Origin: Neoalteromonas arenosi
GTDB taxonomy: Bacteria; Pseudomonadota; Gammaproteobacteria; Enterobacterales; Alteromonadaceae
Direction of reading: 5' to 3'
Length of the DNA stretch: 64,000 nt
NCBI RefSeq assembly: GCF_030362855.1
Contig: NZ_JAUCBP010000013.1
Span: 124,001-188,000, forward strand
The notes beneath the pieces were generated by a model that saw only the letters and a program-made list of their open reading frames with translations, ran no database searches and was not told where the DNA came from. This document shows, piece after piece, positions 37,055 through 46,457 of the stretch. Position numbers and translations under genes: made by a program. Within the stretch, counting starts at the first letter, position 1; each line of letters starts with the position of its first letter.

Positions 37055-38329
37055 TTGACGGCTTCACACTCTAGGCAAGCAACGCGAGCTTTAGTATTGG
37101 CAACGCTCGTGTTTGCTATCAACTTCTCAGTTTGGACGCTTTATGCAGTAATGAGCGTTGAATTGAAGCAGGTGCTTGAATTATCCAGTACTCAGGTTGG
37201 TATTCTGCTTTCGGCACCCATCATCACAGGCGCCTTGTTAAGGTTGCCCGCGGGTATTTTGTGTGAGCGATACTCGCCAAAGATGATACTGATCCTGCAG
37301 ATGCTCATTACCGTGCCACCTTTAGTTTTGTTACCCAGTATCGATAGTTTTTCTGGCTACGTGATCGTTGGGTTACTGATTGGAATCTCAGGTGTCTCTT
37401 TTAGCATCGGTATTCGCTATCTCACGGATTGGTTTGACAGTAAAGAGCAAGGTACGGCAATGGGAGTATTCGGTGCAGGTAACGCTGGAGCAGCATTAAG
37501 CCTTATTATTGTGCCCTATATACGCGATGTTTGGAGTTGGAATACCATTGGGCCATCCTATAGTGCGATGGTTTTGATCACCTGTTTTGCATTTTGGTTA
37601 GCTGCTCCATCACCGCCGAAATTCAAACAGCAGAATAAACAGAAGCCGCTGGCGTTTTTTGTTAAGCCTTTGGCTCACGCACGGGTCTGGCGATTTGGTC
37701 TGTACTACTACTTTGTTTTTGGCAGTTTTTTAGCGTTGTTGCTGTGGCTCCCTCAGTACTATGTGAATGCTTACGCTTTGCCTTTTAATCAAGCCATGGC
37801 GCTGACTTTATTGTTCGTGATCAGCTCAAGCATGGCGCGCGCTGCCGGAGGATGGTTTGCCGACCGTTTCGGGGCAAGGAATGTCAACTGGGGAGTGTTC
37901 TGGATTTGTCTTGTTTGCCTTTTCTTTTTGAGTTATCCACCAACGACCATGACAATCCATGGCGTAGACAGAGATGTTGAACTTTACATTGAACTCAATG
38001 TTTGGGTGTTTACTGTTTTGCTCTTGTTGATTGGATTAGCACAAGGGTTTGGTCGCGCAAGCGTATATAAAATCATCAACGACTACTATCCAGAACAAAT
38101 GGGCAGTGTCGGTGGCATGGTAGCCATGCTTGGCGCATTGGGCGGTTGCACGCTCCCTATTCTTTTTGGGCTGGCGGTCGACATTGCCGGTGTCTACAGT
38201 GCGTGTTTTATGCTCCTCTACGGCGTGTTGGCGGTTTGTATGCTGTTAATGCATTTAGCTATAAAGCGCGAACGCTATAAAAGCCGAGTGTTAGAAGCCC
38301 AGCAACATAATTTTCTCGAACAGGATTAA
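37055..38329 (+). CDS. Nitrate/nitrite transporter, NNP family of MFS (second copy)
   Basis: The 424-residue, 12-helix carrier has 'GISGVSFSIGIRYLTDWFD' and 'MGVFGAGNAGAALSLIIVPYI', the two NNP blocks that bind nitrate. It differs clearly from the 35.1-kb and 48.7-kb copies. The start is a TTG at 37055 with GGGTAGG close upstream; no ATG fits before helix 1. The nnrS gene follows six bases later, so transport and NO defence are co-expressed. Confidence 0.87.
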   Translation: MTASHSRQATRALVLATLVFAINFSVWTLYAVMSVELKQVLELSSTQVGILLSAPIITGALLRLPAGILCERYSPKMILILQMLITVPPLVLLPSIDSFSGYVIVGLLIGISGVSFSIGIRYLTDWFDSKEQGTAMGVFGAGNAGAALSLIIVPYIRDVWSWNTIGPSYSAMVLITCFAFWLAAPSPPKFKQQNKQKPLAFFVKPLAHARVWRFGLYYYFVFGSFLALLLWLPQYYVNAYALPFNQAMALTLLFVISSSMARAAGGWFADRFGARNVNWGVFWICLVCLFFLSYPPTTMTIHGVDRDVELYIELNVWVFTVLLLLIGLAQGFGRASVYKIINDYYPEQMGSVGGMVAMLGALGGCTLPILFGLAVDIAGVYSACFMLLYGVLAVCMLLMHLAIKRERYKSRVLEAQQHNFLEQD

Positions 38330-38334
38330 TAGCC

Positions 38335-39537
38335 GTGTTAAACATCGTGGACAATCAACAGGAGCAAAAAACTACACCATTGCTTCGTTTAGGGTTTCGG
38401 CCATTTTTTTTATTTGGCAGTCTTTTCGCAACCTTATCCATGGCGTTGTGGCTGCTGACTTTAAAGGGGGTTGTTTCAATCGAGCCACTTAACGGTATGC
38501 TTTGGTGGCATAGCCATGAAATGCTGTTTGGCTTCACGGCAGCGATAATCGCAGGTTTTTTGCTCACCGCAGTTCAAACCTGGACGAATATCCCAAGTAT
38601 CAAAGGAGGACAACTACTGCTTCTGCTCTCCCTGTGGGGCTTTGCGCGGTTGTTGATTTTATCTGGTTCGACGTCGATGCTGCCATTGGCAATGATTGCC
38701 GATTTGATGTTTCTACCGTTAACAGCATTTTTTGTTGGTCAACGGGTGGTCAGGATACGCCAGTACCGAAATCTGATTTTTATTCCCGTGCTAGTACTCA
38801 TGTCAGTGATGAACCTCTTCACTTATTTACCTAGCTTAGGTTTTGATGCAGCCTGGCAGTCACGCGGTATGCAGGGTATGACGTTGTTAGTCACCTTTCT
38901 TGTGGCTTTTTTAGGCGGCAGAGTCATTCCGATGTTTACCGCAAATGGCACAAAAACGACCAAAGTATTACCTATAATGTGGTTGGAAATGTCAGCCTTA
39001 GCCAGCCTAGTGGTTGTGTTGGTTTTATTGCTGCTCAAAGATGTTGCTGATATTGCGATGTTGACGGGCATTGTCTGCCTGACAGCAGCCGTGATTCATA
39101 CAATACGCCAGTGGAGGTGGCGCATCTGGGTCACGTTAAATGTGCCATTAGTGTGGTCTTTGCATTTTACTATGCTGTTCATTCCAATTGGGCTTTTATT
39201 GCTAAGCCTGCATTTCTTTGGCGCGAGCATTACATTAAGCACTGCAATCCACAGTTTAACCGTTGGCGTCATTGGGGGTATGATTTTGGCCATGATGTCT
39301 CGTGTTTCACTTGGGCATACCGGCAGGATGTTACAAGTTGGAAAGCTAATGAGCGTCGCTTTTATTGCCGTAGTGATCAGTGCGATAGTGCGGTCTATTG
39401 CAGTAGCGATATGGCCACAGTGGACAATCCAATTATGGGTATTTGCAGGTTGTCTGTGGTGTTTAGCATTCGGTTTGTTTTTCTTCAAATACTTGCCTGT
39501 ACTGTCGGCACCCAGAGTAGACGGCAGGCCAGGGTAA
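38335..39537 (+). CDS. nnrS: NnrS family haem-copper membrane protein
   Basis: The 400-residue protein has about 12 membrane helices. It opens with 'LLRLGFRPFFLFGSLFATLSM', the family signature, and has 'LNGMLWWHSHEMLFGFTAAIIAGFLLTAVQTW', with His residues that bind haem, and 'FLGGRVIPMFTANG'. NnrS proteins relieve nitric-oxide stress during nitrate or nitrite respiration. The start is a GTG at 38335 with AGGA upstream, immediately after the transporter gene. Confidence 0.92.
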   Translation: MLNIVDNQQEQKTTPLLRLGFRPFFLFGSLFATLSMALWLLTLKGVVSIEPLNGMLWWHSHEMLFGFTAAIIAGFLLTAVQTWTNIPSIKGGQLLLLLSLWGFARLLILSGSTSMLPLAMIADLMFLPLTAFFVGQRVVRIRQYRNLIFIPVLVLMSVMNLFTYLPSLGFDAAWQSRGMQGMTLLVTFLVAFLGGRVIPMFTANGTKTTKVLPIMWLEMSALASLVVVLVLLLLKDVADIAMLTGIVCLTAAVIHTIRQWRWRIWVTLNVPLVWSLHFTMLFIPIGLLLLSLHFFGASITLSTAIHSLTVGVIGGMILAMMSRVSLGHTGRMLQVGKLMSVAFIAVVISAIVRSIAVAIWPQWTIQLWVFAGCLWCLAFGLFFFKYLPVLSAPRVDGRPG

Positions 39538-39542
39538 CTGTG

Positions 39543-39914
39543 TTAAAGCATAAATTTGCTGAGTGCAGATTTAAAAATCAGACCAATGCATATTAACGCG
39601 GCAATAAACGCTAGAATCCGTTGCGATTTCGTTTTACCGCGCTTTAATGCAATCGTTCCGAACACAATGTACAACAGGAGCAACAGTATTTTTGCGGCTA
39701 CCCAGTCGAAAACCCATGGATAGAAGCCAGCCATTATCATCAGGGCTATAGCGGAACTGAGTAAAAGCGTATCAATAATGTGGGGGATAGTTTTCACCCA
39801 TTTGTGCTGCAGCAAGCTTGAATCAGTGATCATCCAGTAACCACGAATGATGAAGCTGAATAGCGTAGTTACTGCTAACACAATGTGTGCTTGTTTTAAT
39901 AGTATGTAATCCAT
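39543..39914 (-). CDS. SirB2 family membrane protein
   Basis: The 123-residue protein has four membrane helices and the family opening 'LLKQAHIVLAVTTLFSFIIRGYWMI' and 'KWVKTIPHIIDTLLLSSAIALM'. The family is named after a Salmonella invasion-gene regulator, but its molecular role is unclear. It follows moeB by 12 bp in the same direction and converges with nnrS. Confidence 0.8.
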   Translation of the reverse strand: MDYILLKQAHIVLAVTTLFSFIIRGYWMITDSSLLQHKWVKTIPHIIDTLLLSSAIALMIMAGFYPWVFDWVAAKILLLLLYIVFGTIALKRGKTKSQRILAFIAALICIGLIFKSALSKFML

Positions 39915-39926
39915 TGGTTTCTGACC

Positions 39927-40685
39927 TTACCTAGTATGTCCGCAAACTTTGCAGTCTTGGTGTGGAACTACATTCACGGTACGCCAACTGTGCTCCATTG
40001 CATCAAAAAGCTTGAGCTGATCGTAAAAAGGCTCTCCATAATGAGTAAGGATCTTGATGGCCTCAAGCGCTTGGCTGGTGCCGATAATTCCTACTAATGG
40101 CGACATTACTCCGGATTCAACACAACTGAGATTTTGTTCCCCAAAATAATGGCTGTAACAGGCATAACAGGCACTTTTCTTGTCAGGCAGAACGTTAAAT
40201 AGTTGACCTTCCATGCGAATCGCCGCACCTGACACCAAAGGTGTATTCGACTGATAGCACACTAAATTGATTTGATTTCTACTGCTCAGGTTGTCTGTAC
40301 AGTCTACGACCAAGTCATGCTCTGCAACTAATATCTGCAGTTCATTTGAAGAGAGTCTTTGATTAACCGTTTTGATGCTTATTTCGCTGTTGATTTGCAT
40401 TAATAAATGTTCTGCTGAGCGAACTTTCGGTTTCCCGATATTCTTTTCTAAATGCAGCACTTGTCGCTGAAGGTTGGTCAATTCAACATTATCGTCGTCA
40501 ACCAGCGTTAATGCGCCTACGCCACTTGCGGCTAAATACTGGCAAACAGCACAACCCAACCCGCCAACGCCTAGAATCAAGACCTTACTGTTTATCAGGA
40601 TCTCCTGTTTATCCAGGTCAAAGCCAGAAAGCAGGACATGGCGGCTATATCGCATTGCTTGTTTTGTGGTGAGCTCTTTTTTCAT
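39927..40685 (-). CDS. moeB: MoeB/HesA/ThiF adenylyltransferase
   Basis: The 252-residue E1-like enzyme has its nucleotide loop GVGGLG at residues 39-44, 'LVDDDNVELTNLQRQVLH' and 'LVVDCTDNLSSRNQIN'. Zinc ligands lie in 'CYACYS' and a C-terminal 'CKVCG'. It adenylates the C-terminal glycine of MoaD before sulfur loading. ThiF is the close alternative, but the nearby complete moa set supports MoeB. It forms a two-gene operon with the SirB2 protein. Confidence 0.85.
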   Translation of the reverse strand: MKKELTTKQAMRYSRHVLLSGFDLDKQEILINSKVLILGVGGLGCAVCQYLAASGVGALTLVDDDNVELTNLQRQVLHLEKNIGKPKVRSAEHLLMQINSEISIKTVNQRLSSNELQILVAEHDLVVDCTDNLSSRNQINLVCYQSNTPLVSGAAIRMEGQLFNVLPDKKSACYACYSHYFGEQNLSCVESGVMSPLVGIIGTSQALEAIKILTHYGEPFYDQLKLFDAMEHSWRTVNVVPHQDCKVCGHTR

Positions 40686-40752
40686 TGTTCATCTCACAAC
40701 CTTTGATGCAAGTCTTTTTACCACTCAAGCCTAAGACCAACAATTCCCCAAA

Positions 40753-40773
40753 AGAGGTAGTCGGTGTACCTCA
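40753..40773. promoter_or_regulatory. Pair of NarL-like heptamers before the porin gene
   Basis: AGAGGTA (40753-40759) and TACCTCA (40767-40773) point away from each other with a 7-bp gap. This is not the 7-2-7 layout, so they would have to act as single half-sites. Confidence 0.3.
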
Positions 40774-40874
40774 ATTTTCAAATATCGAGTAAGTGTAGGT
40801 ATCTATCTGATATTTAATGGTTTTATTTCTGTTGAGGCGTAAAATAACTAGCAGCATTTAGTGAGGAGAATACT

Positions 40875-42071
40875 ATGAAAACACGATTAGCAACGGCTAT
40901 CGCCAGCATGTGTGCGGCGGGTTTAATAATGCCAAATGTTTCGTTTGCGAACGGTTTCGCAGATTTTCAACAAGCGATCGCTGATGGCGAGGCCGACGTT
41001 AAGCTACGATATCGATACGAGCGTGTTGACCAGGATAACATTGACAAAGAGGCCAATGCTTCAACCTTGCTCACCCGACTGAGTTACAAAAGTGCCGATT
41101 TTGGTGGCTTCTACACACAACTAGAGTTCGATAATGTTACCGCACTGGGCAACGAAAACTTCAATAGCACTGTCAATGGCAATGACATCTATCCTGTGGT
41201 TGCCGACCCTATTGGTTCAGATTTCAACCAAGCTTATGTGGGGTACAAAACTGAATCACTGCATTTCACAGTTGGTCGACAGCGCATCAATCATAATGAC
41301 CAAAGATTCGTGGGTGGTGTGGGCTGGCGTCAAAATGAGCAAACCTATGATGGTTATCGCCTAAGATACGACAATCAGTCTGGCCTGAATGTTGACTACA
41401 GCTACATACACAACGTTAATCGTATTTTTGGTACAGATAGCCCAAATTCAGATTTAGGTGGCAATATACATCTACTGAACGTCACGTATAAAATCAATGC
41501 TGATCACAAGATGGCGGGTTTCGCATATGAACTAGACTTTGATACCGCTAACGCAATCGCAACACGCACACTTGGTGTGAGTTACGATGGCAAGATTTCC
41601 GCCGTAAACATTCACTTTGCCTATGCGCGTCAAAACGAAACTGGTGACAATCCAACAGACTTTTCCACAGATTACCTGGCGTTAGAGTTAAGCACTAAAT
41701 TGTCAGCAGTGAATTTGGGTATAGGTTACGAATCACTTGGCAGCGATAATGGCAAAGGATTCACAACGCCTTTAGCTACTCTGCACAAGTTTCAGGGGTT
41801 CGCTGACAAGTTTCTTGCCACGCCAGGACAAGGGATTAATGATCTATACATTAAAGCGTCTGGCAGCATTGGTAAACTGAAACTATTGGGTGTATGGCAC
41901 CAGTTTGAATCAGATGTAGAGTCAGTAGACTATGGTAATGAATTTAATTTCAATGCCACCTATCCAGTATACAAAAACACCAACTTCTTACTGCGTTATG
42001 CAAACTACAGTGCCGATGATTTCGCAGTTGATACCAATAAACTCTGGGCAATGATGACTTTCACTTTCTAG
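40875..42071 (+). CDS. Outer-membrane porin, alginate-export-like family
   Basis: The 398-residue protein has a signal peptide (cleavage near 'VSFANG', residue 25) and alternating barrel strands throughout. The family landmark is 'FTVGRQRINHNDQRFVGGVGWRQNEQTYDGYRLRY' near residues 130-165, and the chain ends 'KLWAMMTFTF' with a terminal Phe as barrel proteins do. A strong ribosome site (GAGGAG) precedes the ATG. Location between moeB and moaA inside the nitrate block suggests passage of nitrate or molybdate across the outer membrane; this is inference. Confidence 0.78.
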   Translation: MKTRLATAIASMCAAGLIMPNVSFANGFADFQQAIADGEADVKLRYRYERVDQDNIDKEANASTLLTRLSYKSADFGGFYTQLEFDNVTALGNENFNSTVNGNDIYPVVADPIGSDFNQAYVGYKTESLHFTVGRQRINHNDQRFVGGVGWRQNEQTYDGYRLRYDNQSGLNVDYSYIHNVNRIFGTDSPNSDLGGNIHLLNVTYKINADHKMAGFAYELDFDTANAIATRTLGVSYDGKISAVNIHFAYARQNETGDNPTDFSTDYLALELSTKLSAVNLGIGYESLGSDNGKGFTTPLATLHKFQGFADKFLATPGQGINDLYIKASGSIGKLKLLGVWHQFESDVESVDYGNEFNFNATYPVYKNTNFLLRYANYSADDFAVDTNKLWAMMTFTF

Positions 42072-42113
42072 GGATTTGCTCATAGCTTCCATAACGTCCT
42101 CCACGCGTTATTT

Positions 42114-42140
42114 GCCGACTCAATATGGGTCGGCTTTTTT
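42114..42140 (+). terminator. Intrinsic terminator after the porin gene
   Basis: GCCGAC (42114-42119) pairs with GTCGGC (42129-42134) and is followed by six T residues. Confidence 0.88.
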
Positions 42141-42210
42141 ATACCCCCTTGTGAGTATTCCTTCAGCGCAATAACAAAAACCACACTTTTACGCCAAACT
42201 TAGGGTAACA

Positions 42211-42330
42211 AAAACTCCGAGCTCAAGTGCCTAAGGTGCTAACAACTATGGTACTGGAGCCGCAACTGAGAAGTTGCCCGGTAGTCAGAGAAATCAACCT
42301 GCCGCCCACGAGCTGTAACGCTCGACATTT
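42211..42330 (+). ncRNA. Molybdenum-cofactor (MOCO) riboswitch candidate upstream of moaA
   Basis: The leader contains the canonical 11-nt tetraloop receptor pieces CCTAAG (42230-42235) and TATGG (42247-42251). A GNRA hairpin, GCAACT-GAGA-AGTTGC (42262-42277), extends through a bulge into TACTGG/CCGGTA. The MOCO RNA motif is known to precede moaA in gammaproteobacteria and to use such a tertiary contact. CGAGC at 42218-42222 and at 42309-42313 can each pair with GCTCG (42320-42324), giving two exclusive folds next to the ribosome site. Boundaries are approximate. Confidence 0.75.
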
Positions 42331-42343
42331 GGAAAGGTGTTAG

Positions 42344-43318
42344 ATGAACTTACAAGACTCATTCGGAAGAAGATTCAATTATCTGAGACTCTCAGTAACT
42401 GAACTATGCAACTTCCGCTGCAACTACTGTCTTCCGGATGGCAACGACTGCAACACACCCAAACGCGGTTTGTCCGTAAACGAAATTCAAACCTTGGTGA
42501 AAGCGTTTGCTGGCCTGGGTACAACCAAAGTGCGCATTACTGGCGGCGAGCCGGCACTGCGTAAAGATTTGTGTGAAATCATCGAAACCTGCAAGAAAGT
42601 CGACGGCATTAAAAAAGTCGCCCTAACAACAAACGGGTTCAAACTCAATCAGGATATCGAAAGGTATAAGCAGGCTGGTCTTGATGCGATAAATGTCAGT
42701 GCCGATAGCCTAGACCCACGCATGTTTGCAGCAATCACTGGCAAACAAAAGTTGGAAGAAATACTGTTGGGTGTTGAACGAGCAGCTCAGTTAGGCATAA
42801 GCAACATTAAGCTAAACACGGTCATGCTCAAGCAATTCAACTACAAAGAGTTAGATGCATTTTTTGACTATTTGCGTTCCCACAAGGTTACCTGGCGGTT
42901 CATTGAGCTTATGCAGACCGGAGACAACAAAAGCTTTTTTGATAAAAACCATGTCGCCGGGCAAACGATCAAAGATCGACTTCTAGAACAAGGGTGGCAG
43001 CGCATCATTCGAGAAACCGATGCCGGGCCTGCACAGGAATTCATGCACCCCGAATTTGCGGGAAACATCGGTCTCATTATGCCTTACAGCAAAGATTTCT
43101 GTGAATCGTGTAATCGCTTGCGTGTTTCCGCTCAAGGCAAATTGCATCTTTGCCTGTTTGCAGAACAAGGGGTCAGTATTCGTTCGTTTCTGTCGGTAGG
43201 CGATGTATACGGTGCACAGCGGGCTATTGTTTCTCATCTTCAACAAAAACACAGTCAGCATTTTCTGCATCAAGGATTTACCGGTGCAACGAAGCAACTG
43301 GCTATGCTAGGAGGGTAA
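42344..43318 (+). CDS. moaA: GTP 3',8-cyclase (radical SAM), first step of Moco synthesis
   Basis: The 324-residue protein has the SAM-cluster motif CxxxCxxC at Cys22, Cys26 and Cys29 and 'ITGGEPALRKDL'. A second C-terminal [4Fe-4S] set is 'FCESCNRLRVSAQGKLHLCLF', and the chain ends in the functional Gly-Gly tail ('AMLGG'). It converts GTP to the 3',8-cyclo intermediate used by MoaC. It heads a six-gene operon behind the riboswitch candidate; the ribosome site GGAAAGG precedes the ATG. Confidence 0.96.
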   Translation: MNLQDSFGRRFNYLRLSVTELCNFRCNYCLPDGNDCNTPKRGLSVNEIQTLVKAFAGLGTTKVRITGGEPALRKDLCEIIETCKKVDGIKKVALTTNGFKLNQDIERYKQAGLDAINVSADSLDPRMFAAITGKQKLEEILLGVERAAQLGISNIKLNTVMLKQFNYKELDAFFDYLRSHKVTWRFIELMQTGDNKSFFDKNHVAGQTIKDRLLEQGWQRIIRETDAGPAQEFMHPEFAGNIGLIMPYSKDFCESCNRLRVSAQGKLHLCLFAEQGVSIRSFLSVGDVYGAQRAIVSHLQQKHSQHFLHQGFTGATKQLAMLGG

Positions 43319-43319
43319 C

Positions 43320-43913
43320 ATGAACACAATTGGCGTCATTTTAGCAGGCGGTGCTTCTAGCCGAATGGGGCAAGACAAGGCATTGCTAACGATCGAGCAA
43401 TCAACCATGTTGAGCAGAACTTACCAGCTGTTACTTGAAACATCGGTGAGTAAAGTTGTTATTAGTCGTAATGATGGCAAAGCAGGGCATTTTTCAGACT
43501 TGTATCCAGGCAAGGGGCCCTTATCTGGGATCCACAGTGCTGCTATGCGCTTTCCTGACAAAAACTTATTGATACTGCCGATCGATCTGCCGCTAATGGA
43601 TGTTTCCACAATACAACGCATGATAGATAGCGGCAAAAAGTTTTCGAGCAATGTCAGATTTGGTGAACATAGTTTGCCACTTTACCTACGTAACACCGAG
43701 ACGACCCGCCAAACCCTGGATTACACACTGCGGTGTACAAACAGTTTTTCTGTTGACCGCTTTTGCACGCATTTCCCTTTAATGAAGCTGCAACTGCGTC
43801 AGCAGTCACCCCTTTTCAATTCAAACACACCAGAACAATGGCGTTTTGCGATGCAACATTTCGAAACATCCGAGTGTTCTGTACCAACTGAGGTGCGTCA
43901 TGGGACATGCTAA
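43320..43913 (+). CDS. mobA: Molybdenum cofactor guanylyltransferase
   Basis: The 197-residue protein has the nucleotidyltransferase opening 'GVILAGGASSRMGQDKALL' and 'LPIDLPLMDVSTIQ', the Mg-binding aspartate region. It attaches GMP to Mo-molybdopterin, forming the bis-MGD needed by NarG. It starts one base after moaA with a GGAGGG ribosome site. Confidence 0.93.
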   Translation: MNTIGVILAGGASSRMGQDKALLTIEQSTMLSRTYQLLLETSVSKVVISRNDGKAGHFSDLYPGKGPLSGIHSAAMRFPDKNLLILPIDLPLMDVSTIQRMIDSGKKFSSNVRFGEHSLPLYLRNTETTRQTLDYTLRCTNSFSVDRFCTHFPLMKLQLRQQSPLFNSNTPEQWRFAMQHFETSECSVPTEVRHGTC

Positions 43914-44445
43914 CAAACAATTTGAATCACTTGGTATCGCCGTACTAACAGTATCTGATACGCGCGATAGAAGCACAGATACCTCTGGGGAGTATCTCGC
44001 AGTGAATGCAACTGAATCGGGGCATCAGGTGATTAAGCGAGAGATTGTTATAGATGACATTTATCTTATTCGAGCATGCGTTTCAGCTTATATCGCGGAT
44101 ACAGCGATACAAGCCGTAATTGTAACTGGAGGTACCGGATTCACGTCGAGAGATTCCACACCCGAAGCGGTAAAACCCTTATTTGACAAAGAAGTTGAGG
44201 GATTCGGTGAGTTGTTTCGATATTTGTCGTTTAAGGAAATAGGTACCTCAACGATCCAATCAAGGGCTATATCCGGATTGGCAAACAACACTGTTATTTT
44301 TTGCCTGCCTGGGTCTACCAATGCTTGCAAGACTGCTTGGACTGGTGTCATTGAAGCGCAATTAAATGGTGCCCATGGCCCCTGTAACTTCGTGCCGCAT
44401 TTGCAAACCAATGAAACACTTCGATGCGCGAGCAGAGCGGTATGA
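43900..44445 (+). CDS. moaB: Molybdopterin adenylyltransferase MoaB/MogA
   Basis: About 181 residues from the ATG at 43900 (ribosome site GAGGTG). Family motifs are '[18 protein letters not shown]' and '[34 protein letters not shown]', with '[14 protein letters not shown]' further on. It adenylates molybdopterin before molybdate insertion by MoeA. The frame is open 54 bases further upstream, within mobA, without a ribosome site. It overlaps mobA by 14 bp and moaC by an ATGA junction. Confidence 0.92.
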   Translation: MGHANKQFESLGIAVLTVSDTRDRSTDTSGEYLAVNATESGHQVIKREIVIDDIYLIRACVSAYIADTAIQAVIVTGGTGFTSRDSTPEAVKPLFDKEVEGFGELFRYLSFKEIGTSTIQSRAISGLANNTVIFCLPGSTNACKTAWTGVIEAQLNGAHGPCNFVPHLQTNETLRCASRAV

Positions 44446-44936
44446 CTCAGTCAACCCGTTCCGTGCTAAGCCATATTGATAATCATGGCAAAGCGAACAT
44501 GGTCGATGTTAGCGAAAAAGCGGCATCGACGCGCATGGCAACAGCAGAGGCCTACGTCAGTGTTTCTGACATTGCACTTGAGCAGATAATACAAAACCAG
44601 CTCGCCAAAGGTGATGTCTTTAGTGTCGCAAGAGTAGCAGGCATACAAGCGGCAAAACAATGTGCCAATCTGGTGCCGCTATGTCATCCGCTTTTGCTCA
44701 GTAAAGTCAACATAGATTTTGAAACTGATGAGTTATCCAGGCAAATAAAGATAACCTGTCAATGCAAATTAAATGGCAATACTGGCGTTGAAATGGAGGC
44801 GCTTACTGGTGTCTCGATAGCAGCGCTGACGCTTTTTGATATGTGTAAAGCTGTTGATCCAGAAATGGTTATTCATGGCTTGAAAGTCACTGAAAAAAGC
44901 GGTGGTAAAACTGGACTGTGGAGGCGTTCAGCATGA
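44442..44936 (+). CDS. moaC: Cyclic pyranopterin monophosphate synthase
   Basis: About 164 residues from the ATG that overlaps the moaB stop (ATGA). Motifs are '[22 protein letters not shown]', '[20 protein letters not shown]', '[24 protein letters not shown]' and 'TEKSGGKTG', including the active-site Lys and Asp. It makes cPMP from the MoaA product. An ATG 18 bases upstream is possible but less consistent with the family. Confidence 0.95.
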   Translation: MTQSTRSVLSHIDNHGKANMVDVSEKAASTRMATAEAYVSVSDIALEQIIQNQLAKGDVFSVARVAGIQAAKQCANLVPLCHPLLLSKVNIDFETDELSRQIKITCQCKLNGNTGVEMEALTGVSIAALTLFDMCKAVDPEMVIHGLKVTEKSGGKTGLWRRSA

Positions 44937-45178
44937 TACAGATTAAATTTTTCGCAAGTCTTCGTGAAAGCATAGGTACATCCTCTTTAAATCTTGAATA
45001 TGCCGGTGAAAACACTGTAGCCGATGTCGCACATGAGCTGGTCGAACGCGGAGCAAACTGGCGTTTGCTCGAAGAAAGAGACGTTCTGTGTGCGGTGAAT
45101 CAAACCCTTTGCGGAAAAGACGCAAAAATTAATGATGGCGATGAAATAGCGTTTTTCCCACCGGTGACGGGAGGTTAA
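44933..45178 (+). CDS. moaD: Molybdopterin synthase small subunit
   Basis: The 81-residue ubiquitin-like protein starts at the ATG overlapping the moaC stop (ATGA) and ends in the required Gly-Gly ('FFPPVTGG'), which carries the thiocarboxylate after MoeB activation. It provides sulfur to cPMP together with MoaE. Confidence 0.94.
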   Translation: MIQIKFFASLRESIGTSSLNLEYAGENTVADVAHELVERGANWRLLEERDVLCAVNQTLCGKDAKINDGDEIAFFPPVTGG

Positions 45179-45180
45179 CT

Positions 45181-45645
45181 ATGATTAGCGTTCAACGTGA
45201 CGATTTTGATCACTGTGAACAATACCAGGCCCTTAAGGAAGAGGCTGACGGCGATGGAGCTGTAGTCACTTTTACAGGGTTAGTAAGGGATTTCAACGTC
45301 CAGGGTTCTGTTTCGGGTATTCACATAGAGCATTATCCTGGGATGACCGAAAAATCTCTCATGCGAATATGCAGCGAAGCGCGAAAACGCTGGCAGTTAG
45401 GGCAAATAAGAGTGATTCACAGAGTAGGTACAATTGGGCCACAGGAGCAAATTGTGTTTGTGGGCGTGACATCAAAGCACCGCAAAAGTGCTTTTGAGGC
45501 ATGTGAATTTATTATTGATTACCTTAAAACCAGCGCACCTTTATGGAAACAAGAGGGGACGTCAGAAGGTATGAAGTGGGTTGCTAGTAAGTCGTCTGAT
45601 CAAGAGGCAATGGATCGCTGGGCTAATACAACCAACCAGTCTTGA
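45181..45645 (+). CDS. moaE: Molybdopterin synthase large subunit
   Basis: The 154-residue protein has 'GAVVTFTGLVRDFN', 'IHIEHYPGMTEKSLMRI', 'IRVIHRVGTIGPQEQIVFVGVTSKHR' and 'YLKTSAPLWKQE', which holds the catalytic lysines. It forms the dithiolene of molybdopterin with MoaD. It starts 2 bp after moaD. The 3' end overlaps the convergent copD-like gene by 23 bp. Confidence 0.95.
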   Translation: MISVQRDDFDHCEQYQALKEEADGDGAVVTFTGLVRDFNVQGSVSGIHIEHYPGMTEKSLMRICSEARKRWQLGQIRVIHRVGTIGPQEQIVFVGVTSKHRKSAFEACEFIIDYLKTSAPLWKQEGTSEGMKWVASKSSDQEAMDRWANTTNQS

Positions 45646-46066
45646 AAGATACGCCGACTATTACGAAGAGGATAGAAAGCAGGGTAACAGCAATTATATG
45701 GGCTGCCATATCCCATAAATTTTGCTGCGATAATTTTGGCAAGACCCTGAGCTTAGCGTCAGCGGCTAATAGTATCGTTAACGCAAGTAATGTGAGTTTT
45801 ATACCAATCACTCTCGATATAGGATTGGCCCAGTCCAGCCATAGATAAAAATCGGGCAGTAGTCGATGCGCCAACAGTAAACCAGTAATGATCTGGACTA
45901 GCATGGCTGGTTTACCAACACGCTCGAATGCCGATTCAAAGTCCAGCAAACGTTCAGGGGATTTCTCTTTCAGCACTCTGGGTAAAACAGCAAGAGACAA
46001 TACAATATGGCCACCTGTCCATATAGTCGCTCCTAAAATATGAGCAAGTATCAAATAACCATACAT
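45623..46066 (-). CDS. CopD-family membrane protein
   Basis: The 147-residue protein has four membrane helices with conserved His residues in 'LAHILGATIWTGGHIVLSLAVLP' and 'ALTILLAADAKLRV', typical of the CopD domain. Possible roles are copper handling or haem binding. It is the last gene of the narL-moeA-ybaN run, 9 bp after ybaN. Confidence 0.75.
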   Translation of the reverse strand: MYGYLILAHILGATIWTGGHIVLSLAVLPRVLKEKSPERLLDFESAFERVGKPAMLVQIITGLLLAHRLLPDFYLWLDWANPISRVIGIKLTLLALTILLAADAKLRVLPKLSQQNLWDMAAHIIAVTLLSILFVIVGVSFKTGWLY

Positions 46067-46075
46067 ATAATAACG

Positions 46076-46450
46076 TCAACCTCGACTGGGTCTGCTCCAT
46101 ATAAAGACTAAAACCAACAAGGATATGGCAACTACTAAAGCGATTATCCAATAAGTATATTCACCAACTAGTAATGCAACGGTTATCATTGCCATCATGC
46201 AAGCACTAGCAACGACCTTGGTTTTATGTGCAATCACACCGGATTCTTCCCAATCGTTTATCACGCTTCCAAGCGCTGGCTGCGATAGTAGCCACTGATG
46301 CAGCGTGTTCGAACTTTTAGAAAAGCAAAACGCAGATAAAAGGAGGAAGGGCGTAGTTGGCACTAAAGGCAATACTATCCCGACGACGCCGCAAATACAG
46401 GCCAGTAAACCTGTGAGTATATATATCGACTGGGTCAGCTGTGTTCGCAT
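46076..46450 (-). CDS. YbaN family (DUF454) membrane protein
   Basis: The 124-residue protein has the family opening 'GLLACICGVVGIVLPLVPTTPFLLLSAFCFSKSS' and three to four membrane helices. Its function is unknown. It starts 7 bp after moeA, so it is probably part of the same transcript. Confidence 0.8.
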   Translation of the reverse strand: MRTQLTQSIYILTGLLACICGVVGIVLPLVPTTPFLLLSAFCFSKSSNTLHQWLLSQPALGSVINDWEESGVIAHKTKVVASACMMAMITVALLVGEYTYWIIALVVAISLLVLVFIWSRPSRG

Positions 46451-46457
46451 CGCCAGT

